64,000 nucleotides of DNA, taken from contig CAVULN010000028.1 of NCBI GenBank assembly GCA_963742305.1, forward strand, positions 1 to 64,000, written 5' to 3'. The position numbers and the translations under genes are program-made. Source of the stretch: Roseiarcus sp963742305 (lineage in GTDB: Bacteria > Pseudomonadota > Alphaproteobacteria > Rhizobiales > Beijerinckiaceae). This document shows positions 33,400-40,967 of the stretch, one piece after another (within the stretch, counting starts at the first letter, position 1; each line of letters opens with the position of its first letter). Below the pieces are notes generated by a model, which did no database searches, was not told the DNA's origin, and saw only the letters and a program-made list of their open reading frames with translations.

Positions 33400-34237
33400 T
33401 CAGTCCGGCCCAATCGCGCCCGGCCCGGCGGCGGGTTCGCGCTTCCCCATCAGGCGAACGACCTCGTCCTCGGTCGCGACGCGGCGGAAGCGCTGAAGCG
33501 CGCCAGCGCGCCCGAACGCCTCGCTGAGATAGGAGCCGGCCGGCGGGCAGGCCCAGAAGTCGTAGCCGCTCCAGGCGATCGCTTCGCTCCACAAGTGCAC
33601 GAAGGTCGCCCCGCGCGTCGCGCCAATGGCCCAGTCGCGATAGGCGGGCAGGAACAGCTTCCAGAATTGCTCCGGCTCGACCGGATAGCAGACGTGCGGG
33701 TCGAGCGCGCGTCCGGCGAGGCCGTGCTCGGCAAGGACCGGCGTCAGCAGGAAGGGGCCGATCGCGCCCCATTTCTGGTCGACGTCGACCGCGGCCTCCG
33801 CCGCCGCGATGAGGTCCCTGAGCGCCGGATGCGAAGGCGGGAGCCTCAAGACCGCGTTGTTCACAAGGCTCGTCCCGACCGCGTCGGCCTGGCGGCAGAA
33901 TATGAAGCCGCCGTTGGCGAAGGCCGGCCTGCTCAGGCAGAGGATGTCCGTATCGACCCAGCAGCGCCCGGTCTTCCCGATCATCCGGTAGCGGAAGAAG
34001 TCCGCGAAGGTCGCGACCGACGGCTTGCCGTCGGCGAGGAACCTCTGGATGAGCGACTCGTCGGGTGAGATCGTTCGCGCATCGGCGAGACGGACGCCGG
34101 GGGGCAGGTCGAGGGCCGAAATCGTAGCTGAAGACCGTCAGGTTCGCGCCGGCTTTGGCGAACGAGGCCAGGCAGGCATAGGCGAACGGGTTGAGGTCCC
34201 CGTGCCAGAAGGAGGCGAACTCGCCAGCCTCGCTCAT
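33400..34237 (-). CDS. Glycosyltransferase with DxD motif, frame break near 34122
   Basis: The start at 34237 (MSEAGEFASFWHGDLNPFAYA) reads to VFSYD; after a shift at about 34115-34130 it continues DLPPGVRLADARTI, ADFFRYRMIGKTGRCWVDTDIL to the stop at 33400. WVDTDIL carries the DxD metal/nucleotide-sugar site of GT32/GT8-type enzymes, and NGGFIFCRQADAVG and FVHLWSEAIAWSG fit the alpha-1,4-galactosyl-/capsule-type family. About 279 residues once corrected. It overlaps the upstream methyltransferase by 4 bp. Probably modifies a surface glycan. Confidence 0.7.
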
Positions 34238-34959
34238 TCGATCCTGGCCAGCACGTTGCGCCCGGCCTCTTCCCAGTCGCCGGAAAACGTCTCGGTCGTC
34301 AGATCGCCGCGCGACACGAATTCGCAATAGACATCGAAGATCCAGCTCGCATGCACGTCGTCGAGCAGAATATGCCGGCCGCGCTCGCCGCCAGCGATGC
34401 GAATGCAATTGCCCATGTCGGCGCGGCACACGTCATCGGTGTGTCCGCCGTCGACATGAAAGACGTCGAATGCGAGCTCGACCCGGCGCTGGACGAGCCA
34501 GGGAAGAACGTCGCGGGAATCGCCGGTGAATAGATGCACCCGCCCAGGGAACTCGTCCTTGAGGAAATCGACGCATTCGGCTGTATAGGCGTGCGCCATG
34601 ATGTCGACGCCGTAATATTCGAGCCGCGGGTTCGACGACAGCGCCAGAAGCGCGCTGTGGCCCGCGTTGACGCCGACTTCGAGCAGGCGCTCCTTGAACC
34701 GCATGGCGCGCCAGACGTTGCGGCGGGCGGGGCTCAGTTCGCGATCCGGCGGCTCGTCGGCGTAGCGGTCCTTGAGGTCGGCGTAGAAAATGTTTCCCTC
34801 GAGCGGTTCGCCCGATTGCTTGACGATGGCGGCGATGCGCTCGAGGCGCAGGCGGAACCTTTCGGCGAAAATCTCATCCAGCGTGTCGCGATGAAGCGAA
34901 TAGTCGGGAATTTCCGAGCGCGGGAGAGGTTTGCCCGGAATGAGCCTGCGGCCGTTCAT
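34234..34959 (-). CDS. Class I SAM-dependent methyltransferase (Methyltransf_24-like)
   Basis: 241 residues. SAM-binding loop LLEVGVNAGHSALLALSS (motif I), YYGVDIMAHAYTAECVDFL (motif II acidic residue), LFTGDSRDVLPWLV, FDVFHVDGGHTDDVCRADM (the metal/acid motif of this family) and ILLDDVHASWIFDVY. Cytoplasmic. Coupled to the glycosyltransferase by a 4-bp overlap, so the pair may modify the same glycan or metabolite. No closer substrate assignment possible. Confidence 0.75.
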   Translation of the reverse strand: MNGRRLIPGKPLPRSEIPDYSLHRDTLDEIFAERFRLRLERIAAIVKQSGEPLEGNIFYADLKDRYADEPPDRELSPARRNVWRAMRFKERLLEVGVNAGHSALLALSSNPRLEYYGVDIMAHAYTAECVDFLKDEFPGRVHLFTGDSRDVLPWLVQRRVELAFDVFHVDGGHTDDVCRADMGNCIRIAGGERGRHILLDDVHASWIFDVYCEFVSRGDLTTETFSGDWEEAGRNVLARIE

Positions 34960-35166
34960 GGGTAAGCGAAGCCCTTTTTTCCAGCTCCTGGCGGCGGGGG
35001 CGCCTGGCGCCCGCCTTGGTTCCGCGCCGCTATGGCACGGTTTCGCCGGTCAATGGAACCGGGATCGCTGTGTGCCGCCAGCCGCGGGCAAGGCGCCCGG
35101 GAACGGCCTCTTGACTTCCGCGCCCCAGCTATCCCATTCGGCGCCTGCTTTCCATTTCCCGACATA

Positions 35167-35787
35167 ATGGAACGATGCGCGCGCTCGGCTCGTCGACGTC
35201 GGGCTAGTGTTTTCGAGCGAGCGGAGCGGCGAGTGGGGCGACCCTTTCGAATCGAAGGCTACGCGATTGCGTCGGTCGACGGCATGATCGCGGATTCCAG
35301 CGGATTCATGCCGGATTCGCTCAAGTTCGAAGCCGACCAGCGCTTTTTTCTGAGCGCGCTCGAACGGGCCGCGGTCGTGGCGCACGGGCGCCATTCCCAT
35401 GAGGGCGATCCGGACTCGCACGCCCGCAGGCGCCTGATCCTGACGCGTCGCGTGACCGGCCTTGCGCCAGACCCCGGCAATCCGAACACCTGGCTCTGGA
35501 ACCCCGCCGGCGCAACGCTCGAGGAGGCGCGCGCGGCGGTCGGCTGCGGGGACGGCGCCATGGCGATCGCGGGGGGCACCGAGGTTTTCAGCCTCTTTCT
35601 CAAGATCGGCTATGACGTCTTCTATCTCGCACGCGCCGAAGAGGTGCGGCTGCCGGGCGGCGTTCCGGTGTTCTCGCAGGGCCGGTTCGGCCAGCCGCCC
35701 GAGGACGTTCTCCGCGCCGCGGGGCTGAAGCCGGCCGAAGCCGGGCAGCTCGACGACGGCGTGTTGCTCATGAAGTGGATGGCCTAG
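35167..35787 (+). CDS. RibD C-terminal / dihydrofolate-reductase-fold protein
   Basis: About 206 residues from the ATG at 35167; an ATG at 35032 gives an Arg/Pro-rich extension with no support, and a start closer to FRIEGYAIASVDG is possible. Motifs: FRIEGYAIASVDGMIADSSG (substrate/cofactor strand), VVAHGRHSHEGDP, RRLILTRRVTGL and GDGAMAIAGGTEVFSLFLKIGYDVFYLARA (the GG-T/E NADPH loop). Likely an NADPH-dependent reductase related to pyrimidine reductases; the deaminase domain of RibD is absent. True substrate unknown. Confidence 0.7.
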   Translation: MERCARSARRRRASVFERAERRVGRPFRIEGYAIASVDGMIADSSGFMPDSLKFEADQRFFLSALERAAVVAHGRHSHEGDPDSHARRRLILTRRVTGLAPDPGNPNTWLWNPAGATLEEARAAVGCGDGAMAIAGGTEVFSLFLKIGYDVFYLARAEEVRLPGGVPVFSQGRFGQPPEDVLRAAGLKPAEAGQLDDGVLLMKWMA

Positions 35788-36015
35788 CTCCGGCGCCGGC
35801 GCTCCGCCTCACAGCCGCAAGGTGAGAATGTGGGCGATCAGGTCGTTTCGGGGCGCCGCGCCGAGAATGAGCGGACCTTAGGGATCGCTCCCTTTAACTT
35901 GCCAACATTTACAATTAGGCCCCCGGCTTGGGAAGGGACGCGACCAGACCCCCCGGGCGCCGCCCGACTTCCCCAACGATGTGGCATTCGGCCACAATGC
36001 GTCTATGGAAAGTCT

Positions 36016-37851
36016 ATGGATGACCGGGTGACCACCGAGCCGGCAAAAAGCGCAGCCTCCATGGCCGCGCTCATCCCGCTTGTGCGCTATGGACGGCGCT
36101 ATCTCGGCCGGGCGGCCGCGGCGCTGGCGGCGCTGACAATCTCGTCCGCGGCGACGCTGGCGGTTCCGTTCGCCCTGCGCTCGATGATCGATTTCGGCTT
36201 CTCGAAAGAGAGCGGCGGTGCGATCAACGTCTATTTCATGGCCATGGGCGCGCTGGTGATCGTCATCGCGCTCGCGGCGGCCATCCGCTACTATCTGGTG
36301 ACGGCGCTCGGCGAGCGGGTGGTCGCCGATCTCAGGCGGGACGTGTTCGCGCATCTCTCGGGTCTTGACGCCGCATTCTACGATGGCGCCCGAACGGGCG
36401 AATTGGTGTCGCGTCTCACCGCCGACACGACGCAGATCAAGGCCGCTTTCGGCTCCTCGGCGTCGATCGCGCTTCGCAATCTGTTCATGTTCGTGGGCGC
36501 AGTCGCGCTGATGATCTATACGAGCCCTAAGCTGTCGGCTTTGGTGCTCATCGCCATTCCGGTGATCGCCGCGCCGCTGATCGCCTCGGGCCGCGTGGTG
36601 CGAAGGCGTTCGCGGCGCGCCCAGGACACGCTCGCCGAAGCGACCGCCTTCGCCTCGGAGAGCCTGGGCGCCGTGCGCACCGTGCAGGCCTTCGGCGCCG
36701 AGCGCAGCGCGCAAGCGCGTTTCGCCGGCGAAATCGAAAGCGCCTACCGTGCGGCGCGCGACGCAGCGGCCACCCGCTCCCTTCTCATAGCGATTGCGGT
36801 GTCGCTCGCCTTCTGCAGCGTGGTGTTCGTGCTCTGGCTCGGCGCCCGCGATGTCCTGGCGGGGCGGATGAGCGGCGGGCTCCTGTCACAGTTCGTGCTG
36901 TTCGCGGTGCTCGCGGCGACCTCTCTCGGCGAATTGTCGCAGGTCTGGAACGAAGTCGCCGCCGCCGCCGGTTCTGCGGGGCGGATCCATGAATTGCTGG
37001 CGGTCAAGCCGCGCATCGTCGCGCCGGCGAGACCGGCGCCGATGCCGCCGCCGCGCGGGGCGATCGAATTCCGGCGGGTGGTTTTCGCCTATCCGGGCGC
37101 GGGCGCTGTTCGCACGTTGGACGGTCTGAGCTTTACCGTCGCGCCGGGCGAACGGGTCGCCATTGTCGGCCCGTCGGGAGCGGGAAAATCGACCATCTTC
37201 CAGCTCATCATGCGCTTTTACGATTGCGACGGGGGCGAGGTCCTTGTCGATGGCGCCGACGTCAAGGCCGTCGATCCGAAGGCGCTGCGCGCCCGCATCG
37301 CCCCGGTGCCGCAGGAGGTCGCTATCTTTGGCGCGACGGTCGCCGAAAACATCGCCTATGGGCGGGAAGGAACGAGCGAGCCCACAATCGAGGAAGCGGC
37401 GCGCCGCGCGGCGGCGGACGGATTTGTCCGTGAGCTGAGCATGGGCTATGCGACCCAGCTTGGCGAGCGCGGCGTGACCCTGTCGGGCGGCGAGAGGCAG
37501 CGCCTCGCAATCGCGCGCGCAATTCTCAAGGACTCGCCGATCCTGTTGCTCGACGAGGCGACCTCGGCGCTCGACGCGGAGAACGAGGCGCAGGTTCAGC
37601 GCGCGCTCGACGACGTGATGACCGGACGCACGACGCTGGTCATCGCCCATCGCCTGGCGACCGTCCTGAAAGCCGACCGGATTCTGGTGATGGAGGCGGG
37701 CCGCATCGTCGAAGAGGGCGACCACACGTCGCTGGTCGCGCGGAACGGGACCTACGCGCGCCTGGCGCGGCTGCAATTCGGGCAGGGCGCGCGCCGCGCT
37801 CAGCGAGGCGAACGCGGGGGAACTGTAGCCGCGCTCGGTGAGCGCGGCTGA
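36016..37851 (+). CDS. ABC exporter, fused membrane and ATPase domains (MsbA/LapB type)
   Basis: 611 residues from the ATG at 36016. Six-helix ABC membrane domain (ARTGELVSRLTADTTQIKAAFGSS at the first coupling helix; SLGAVRTVQAFGAERSAQARF), then the NBD with Walker A IVGPSGAGKSTIFQL, Q-loop VPQEVAIFG, signature LSGGERQRLAIARAIL, Walker B ILLLDEATSALDAENEA and H-loop LVIAHRLATV. Works as a homodimer in the inner membrane; family members export lipids, peptides or drugs. The last residues and the TGA stop come from an inserted 51-bp repeat, so the original C-terminus was altered. Confidence 0.88.
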   Translation: MDDRVTTEPAKSAASMAALIPLVRYGRRYLGRAAAALAALTISSAATLAVPFALRSMIDFGFSKESGGAINVYFMAMGALVIVIALAAAIRYYLVTALGERVVADLRRDVFAHLSGLDAAFYDGARTGELVSRLTADTTQIKAAFGSSASIALRNLFMFVGAVALMIYTSPKLSALVLIAIPVIAAPLIASGRVVRRRSRRAQDTLAEATAFASESLGAVRTVQAFGAERSAQARFAGEIESAYRAARDAAATRSLLIAIAVSLAFCSVVFVLWLGARDVLAGRMSGGLLSQFVLFAVLAATSLGELSQVWNEVAAAAGSAGRIHELLAVKPRIVAPARPAPMPPPRGAIEFRRVVFAYPGAGAVRTLDGLSFTVAPGERVAIVGPSGAGKSTIFQLIMRFYDCDGGEVLVDGADVKAVDPKALRARIAPVPQEVAIFGATVAENIAYGREGTSEPTIEEAARRAAADGFVRELSMGYATQLGERGVTLSGGERQRLAIARAILKDSPILLLDEATSALDAENEAQVQRALDDVMTGRTTLVIAHRLATVLKADRILVMEAGRIVEEGDHTSLVARNGTYARLARLQFGQGARRAQRGERGGTVAALGERG

Positions 37852-37874
37852 CGCGACCAGCGGTCGCGTCTACA
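37824..37874 (-). repeat. 51-bp double-hairpin repeat, copy B, overlapping the ABC transporter stop
   Basis: Reverse orientation to copy A at 28805-28855, same 51-bp layout: TGTAG, stem 1 (ACGCGACC-GCT-GGTCGCGT), CAG, stem 2 (CCGCGCTC-ACC-GAGCGCGG), CTACA. Stem 1 differs from copy A at three pairs (G-C to A-T, G-C to A-T, T-A to C-G), all preserving pairing. The element supplies the last about eight residues and the TGA of the ABC exporter gene. Confidence 0.8.
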
Positions 37875-37992
37875 AGGCGCGGACGCGATCGGCGATCGCA
37901 AGGCGCGGCGACGCTTTTGCGGTCGACGGGCGCTGCAATTATGCTAGAGGACGGGCGCCGCGCCGTCTCGCGGCGCGATCAGGTGGAGCACG

Positions 37993-38943
37993 GTGACTGT
38001 TCGATCGACGAGTGCGGCGCGTAAGGCCCGCGAGCGGAGCGGCGCGCCCGCGCGGTATGAAGGCGGAGTTGTCGATCACCTCATCCTGCTCAAGCCGCGC
38101 GTCATGTCGCTGGTGGTCTTCACCGGCGCGGTCGGGTTCGCGCTTGCGCCCGCGCCGATCGACTGGATGAGGCTTGTCGCGGCGCTCTCGGCGATGGCCG
38201 CTGGAGCCGGCGCATGCGGCGCGCTCAATATGTGGTGGGACGCCGACATCGACGCCAACATGGCGCGCACCGCGATGCGGCCGATCCCGCGCGGCGTGGT
38301 GCCTCCGCTCGAGGCTCTGGCGATCGGGGTTCTGCTCTCCGTCGTGTCGGTCGCGGGGCTCGCGATCAAGGTCAACTGGCTGTCGGCCGCGCTGCTTGCG
38401 CTGACCATCGCCATCTACGTTCCGCTCTACACCATGGTTCTCAAGCGCTCGACGCCGCAGAACATCGTCATCGGCGGCGCCGCGGGCGCGCTGCCGCCCC
38501 TCATCGGCTGGGCGGCGGCGACGAACGGCGTCTCGGCGGGCGCGATCGCGATGTTCCTCATCATCTTCCTGTGGACGCCGCCGCATTTCTGGGCGCTGGC
38601 CTTGTGCCGCAGCGGCGATTACGAGCGGGTCGGCGTGCCGATGATGCCGAATGTCGTGGGGCCGGTCAGGACCTGCCGGCAGATCGTCGGCTATTCGCTT
38701 CTGCTTGTTCCGGCCTCCTTCGGACCGCTTCTGATCCCGGGCGTGGGCCTGCTTTACGGCGCCGTCGCGGCCGTCGCCGGCGCTCTGCTGCTCTGGCGCG
38801 CCTTTGGGCTCTATCGCTTGCGCGACGGCGACGAATTGGCGCGCCGCAAGGCGGCGATGGGCCTGTTCGGCTTCTCGATTCTCTATCTGTTCGTGCTGTT
38901 CGCGGCGATGCTCGCCGAGGCCATGCTGCGGGCATTTGTTTAA
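37993..38943 (+). CDS. ctaB: Protoheme IX farnesyltransferase (haem O synthase)
   Basis: 316 residues, nine membrane helices. First Asp-rich motif LNMWWDADIDANMARTAMRP (farnesyl-PP/Mg site) and the second region YTMVLKRSTPQNIVIGGAAGA, PPLIGWAAATNGVS, LWTPPHFWALALCRSGDYERVGVPMMP are all present. Adds a farnesyl tail to haem B to give haem O for aa3-type oxidase. Start of a run of oxidase-biogenesis genes; ctaA at 42920 completes haem A synthesis. Confidence 0.96.
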   Translation: MTVRSTSAARKARERSGAPARYEGGVVDHLILLKPRVMSLVVFTGAVGFALAPAPIDWMRLVAALSAMAAGAGACGALNMWWDADIDANMARTAMRPIPRGVVPPLEALAIGVLLSVVSVAGLAIKVNWLSAALLALTIAIYVPLYTMVLKRSTPQNIVIGGAAGALPPLIGWAAATNGVSAGAIAMFLIIFLWTPPHFWALALCRSGDYERVGVPMMPNVVGPVRTCRQIVGYSLLLVPASFGPLLIPGVGLLYGAVAAVAGALLLWRAFGLYRLRDGDELARRKAAMGLFGFSILYLFVLFAAMLAEAMLRAFV

Positions 38944-38973
38944 GATCACCCCCCGCCGCTCAACGATCTCGAT

Positions 38974-39090
38974 ATGCCCGACATCGATCCCAAGCTGAAG
39001 CGACGCAACTGGATCGTGCTCATCGTCCTCGCGGCGGTGGCCGCATTCATCTATGTCAGCTTCATGTTCGGGATGACGAAGCACGGTTGA
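38974..39090 (+). CDS. 38-residue single-span membrane protein (CoxF-like)
   Basis: MPDIDPKLKRRNWIVLIVLA with one helix (IVLIVLAAVAAFIYVSFMFGM) and a short basic end TKHG. It sits 30 bp after ctaB and 4 bp before the DUF420 gene, the position where alphaproteobacterial cytochrome oxidase operons carry a tiny CoxF/assembly peptide with a basic N-terminus and one helix. Role in oxidase assembly is inferred from position and shape. Confidence 0.7.
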   Translation: MPDIDPKLKRRNWIVLIVLAAVAAFIYVSFMFGMTKHG

Positions 39091-39094
39091 CGTC

Positions 39095-39529
39095 ATGATC
39101 GCAATTCGCGACTTGCCGCACGTGCTCGCCCTGATCAACGCGGCGACGATCGTGGTCCTATTGTGGGCCTACAGTCGCATCCGCGCACGCGATCGCGAGG
39201 GGCACCGGCGCGCGATGCTCGTCGCGATCGGCCTCGGCGCCGCCTTTCTCGTGGTCTACCTCGTGTATCACGCAGCGTCGGGTCTGGCGAAATTCGGCGG
39301 GCATGGAGCGATCCGGCCGATCTACTTCACGCTTCTCGCCGTCCACGTGTTCATGGCCTTCGTCGTCGCGGTGCTGGTGCCGGTGACCTTCTACAATGCG
39401 CTCCGAGAGCGCTTCGCGGTCCACAAACGGCTTGCCCGGTTCGCGCTGCCGCTCTGGCTCTTTGTCGCGGTTTCCGGTCTCGTGGTGTACGTGATGGCGG
39501 TCCATCTCTACCCGATGGCCGCCAGTTGA
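39095..39529 (+). CDS. DUF420 membrane protein (CtaM/YozB-like)
   Basis: 144 residues, four membrane helices. DUF420 pattern: LPHVLALINAATIVVLLWAY, RRAMLVAIGLGAAFLVVYLVYH, RPIYFTLLAVHVFMAFVVAVLVPVTFYNAL, HKRLARFALPLWLFVAVSGLVVYVM, with conserved His residues in each helix that may bind haem or copper. The Staphylococcus homologue CtaM is needed for active haem-copper oxidase (established for that family). Here it sits between ctaB and an oxidase-subunit-I-like gene. Confidence 0.85.
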   Translation: MIAIRDLPHVLALINAATIVVLLWAYSRIRARDREGHRRAMLVAIGLGAAFLVVYLVYHAASGLAKFGGHGAIRPIYFTLLAVHVFMAFVVAVLVPVTFYNALRERFAVHKRLARFALPLWLFVAVSGLVVYVMAVHLYPMAAS

Positions 39530-39546
39530 TCGTTTCGGCCCAGCTC

Positions 39547-40965
39547 ATGACCCCATCGGCGCAAACGACTGTCTCTTCCCTCGATCGCGCGCGGCTCGCC
39601 GGTGACGCCAGGAGCGCCGTTCAGCGCGAGCTTACGGCCTGGGCCTGGCTTGCGGTCGGCGCGCTCGCGGTCGCCGGCGTGTTCGCGATCCTCTTGGCGC
39701 TCTCGCGGATTCCGGGGATGGAGAGGACGCCGTTCTGGCCGATCGACTTCTTCTACAAGGGCCTCGTCATCCACGTCGTGTTCTCCCTGGTGATCTGGTT
39801 TACGGGCGTGTTCGCCTTCCTCGTCGGCGTCGCTACGCTCCGGTTGACTGGCGGCGAGGCGCGCGGCGGGCCGCTCGGGCGGATCGGGCAGGGCGTGGTT
39901 CTCATCGCTTTCCCGCTGCTGTTCGCGCCTGCTTTCCTCGAGGGGACGCGGCCCGAGCTCACCAACTACATTCCGCTCATTCGCCATCCGGCCTACGATC
40001 TCGGGCTTCTGGCGCTGGCTTTGGGCGTGCTTGCGCCGGTCGTGCGGCTCTTCATCAATCTGCCGGGGCGGCTCAAGTCCGCGCCGCCGCTTTCGGTCGC
40101 GATGGCGCTCGGCGGCTTCGTCTACTGTCTGGCGCTCGTGTGCTTCGGCGTCGCCGCAGCGCTGCTCGCGCATGAGGGGGACCTCGCGTCCTCGCGCGCG
40201 GAGCTTCTCTGGGGCGGAGGGCATGTGCTGCAATTCGTTTACGCCGGTCTCATGCTGACCAACTGGTCGATCCTCGCGCGCATGAGCCTTGGCGAGAAGG
40301 CGGTCGACGCCCGCGTCTTCTGCGGCTCAATTGTCCTCGTCGCGCTGATCGCCTTGGCGGCGCCCGCGTTCTATGTGATCTTTCCGCCCTTCTCCGATCA
40401 CCAGCGCGAGGCGTTCCGCTTTCTGCAGTTCGGCATATCCGCGCCGGCGCTCATCTTCGCGGTCTCGCTCGTTTCCCGCGCCCGCACGCTGTCGCCGCCA
40501 TCGGCATGGCCGTGGAAGGATCCAGCTTTCTTCGCGCTTGCGGTCTCGTTCGCCCTGTTCGCACTGGGCGGGGCGATGGGCTTCCTGATCGACGGCTCGG
40601 ACACCCGCACGCCCGCGCATTATCACGCGGTCATCACCGCGGTCAGCGTCTCCAGCGCCGGCATGCTGCTCACCTTCGGCCTCAAGGAACTCGGCAAGCC
40701 CGCAGCGCCGCCGCGCCTGACCCGCCTTCTCCTCGGGCTTTACGGCGGCGGGCAGTTCGTCGCTTCGATCGCCATGTTCGTTGCCGGAGGCTACGGGGCC
40801 TTGCGCAAGACCCCGGCCGGCGCCGGATCGCTCGATACGGTAGCGGCCGCCGGCATGGCGGTGCACGGGATCGCGTCGATCTTCACCATCCTCGGGGGCG
40901 CGATTTTCGTCGTCGTCGCCATCCGGGCGCTATGGCGGTGGGATGGCGTTCAATCCGCGGCTTGA
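39547..40965 (+). CDS. Divergent haem-copper oxidase subunit I-like membrane protein
   Basis: 472 residues, about twelve helices. Candidate haem ligands: His76 in helix II (FFYKGLVIHVVFSLVIW) and the pair His358/His360 in AHYHAVITAVSVSSAGMLL, which matches the HxH of oxidase helix X. His226 in LWGGGHVLQFVYAGLML matches the first CuB ligand of helix VI. The usual adjacent HH of helix VII is missing; only His285 (FSDHQREAF) is near. So it is of the oxidase/NorB superfamily but may lack a normal CuB site. The start at 39547 follows the DUF420 stop by 17 bp. Could be an assembly factor, haem carrier or unusual oxidase. Confidence 0.7.
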   Translation: MTPSAQTTVSSLDRARLAGDARSAVQRELTAWAWLAVGALAVAGVFAILLALSRIPGMERTPFWPIDFFYKGLVIHVVFSLVIWFTGVFAFLVGVATLRLTGGEARGGPLGRIGQGVVLIAFPLLFAPAFLEGTRPELTNYIPLIRHPAYDLGLLALALGVLAPVVRLFINLPGRLKSAPPLSVAMALGGFVYCLALVCFGVAAALLAHEGDLASSRAELLWGGGHVLQFVYAGLMLTNWSILARMSLGEKAVDARVFCGSIVLVALIALAAPAFYVIFPPFSDHQREAFRFLQFGISAPALIFAVSLVSRARTLSPPSAWPWKDPAFFALAVSFALFALGGAMGFLIDGSDTRTPAHYHAVITAVSVSSAGMLLTFGLKELGKPAAPPRLTRLLLGLYGGGQFVASIAMFVAGGYGALRKTPAGAGSLDTVAAAGMAVHGIASIFTILGGAIFVVVAIRALWRWDGVQSAA

Positions 40966-40967
40966 GG

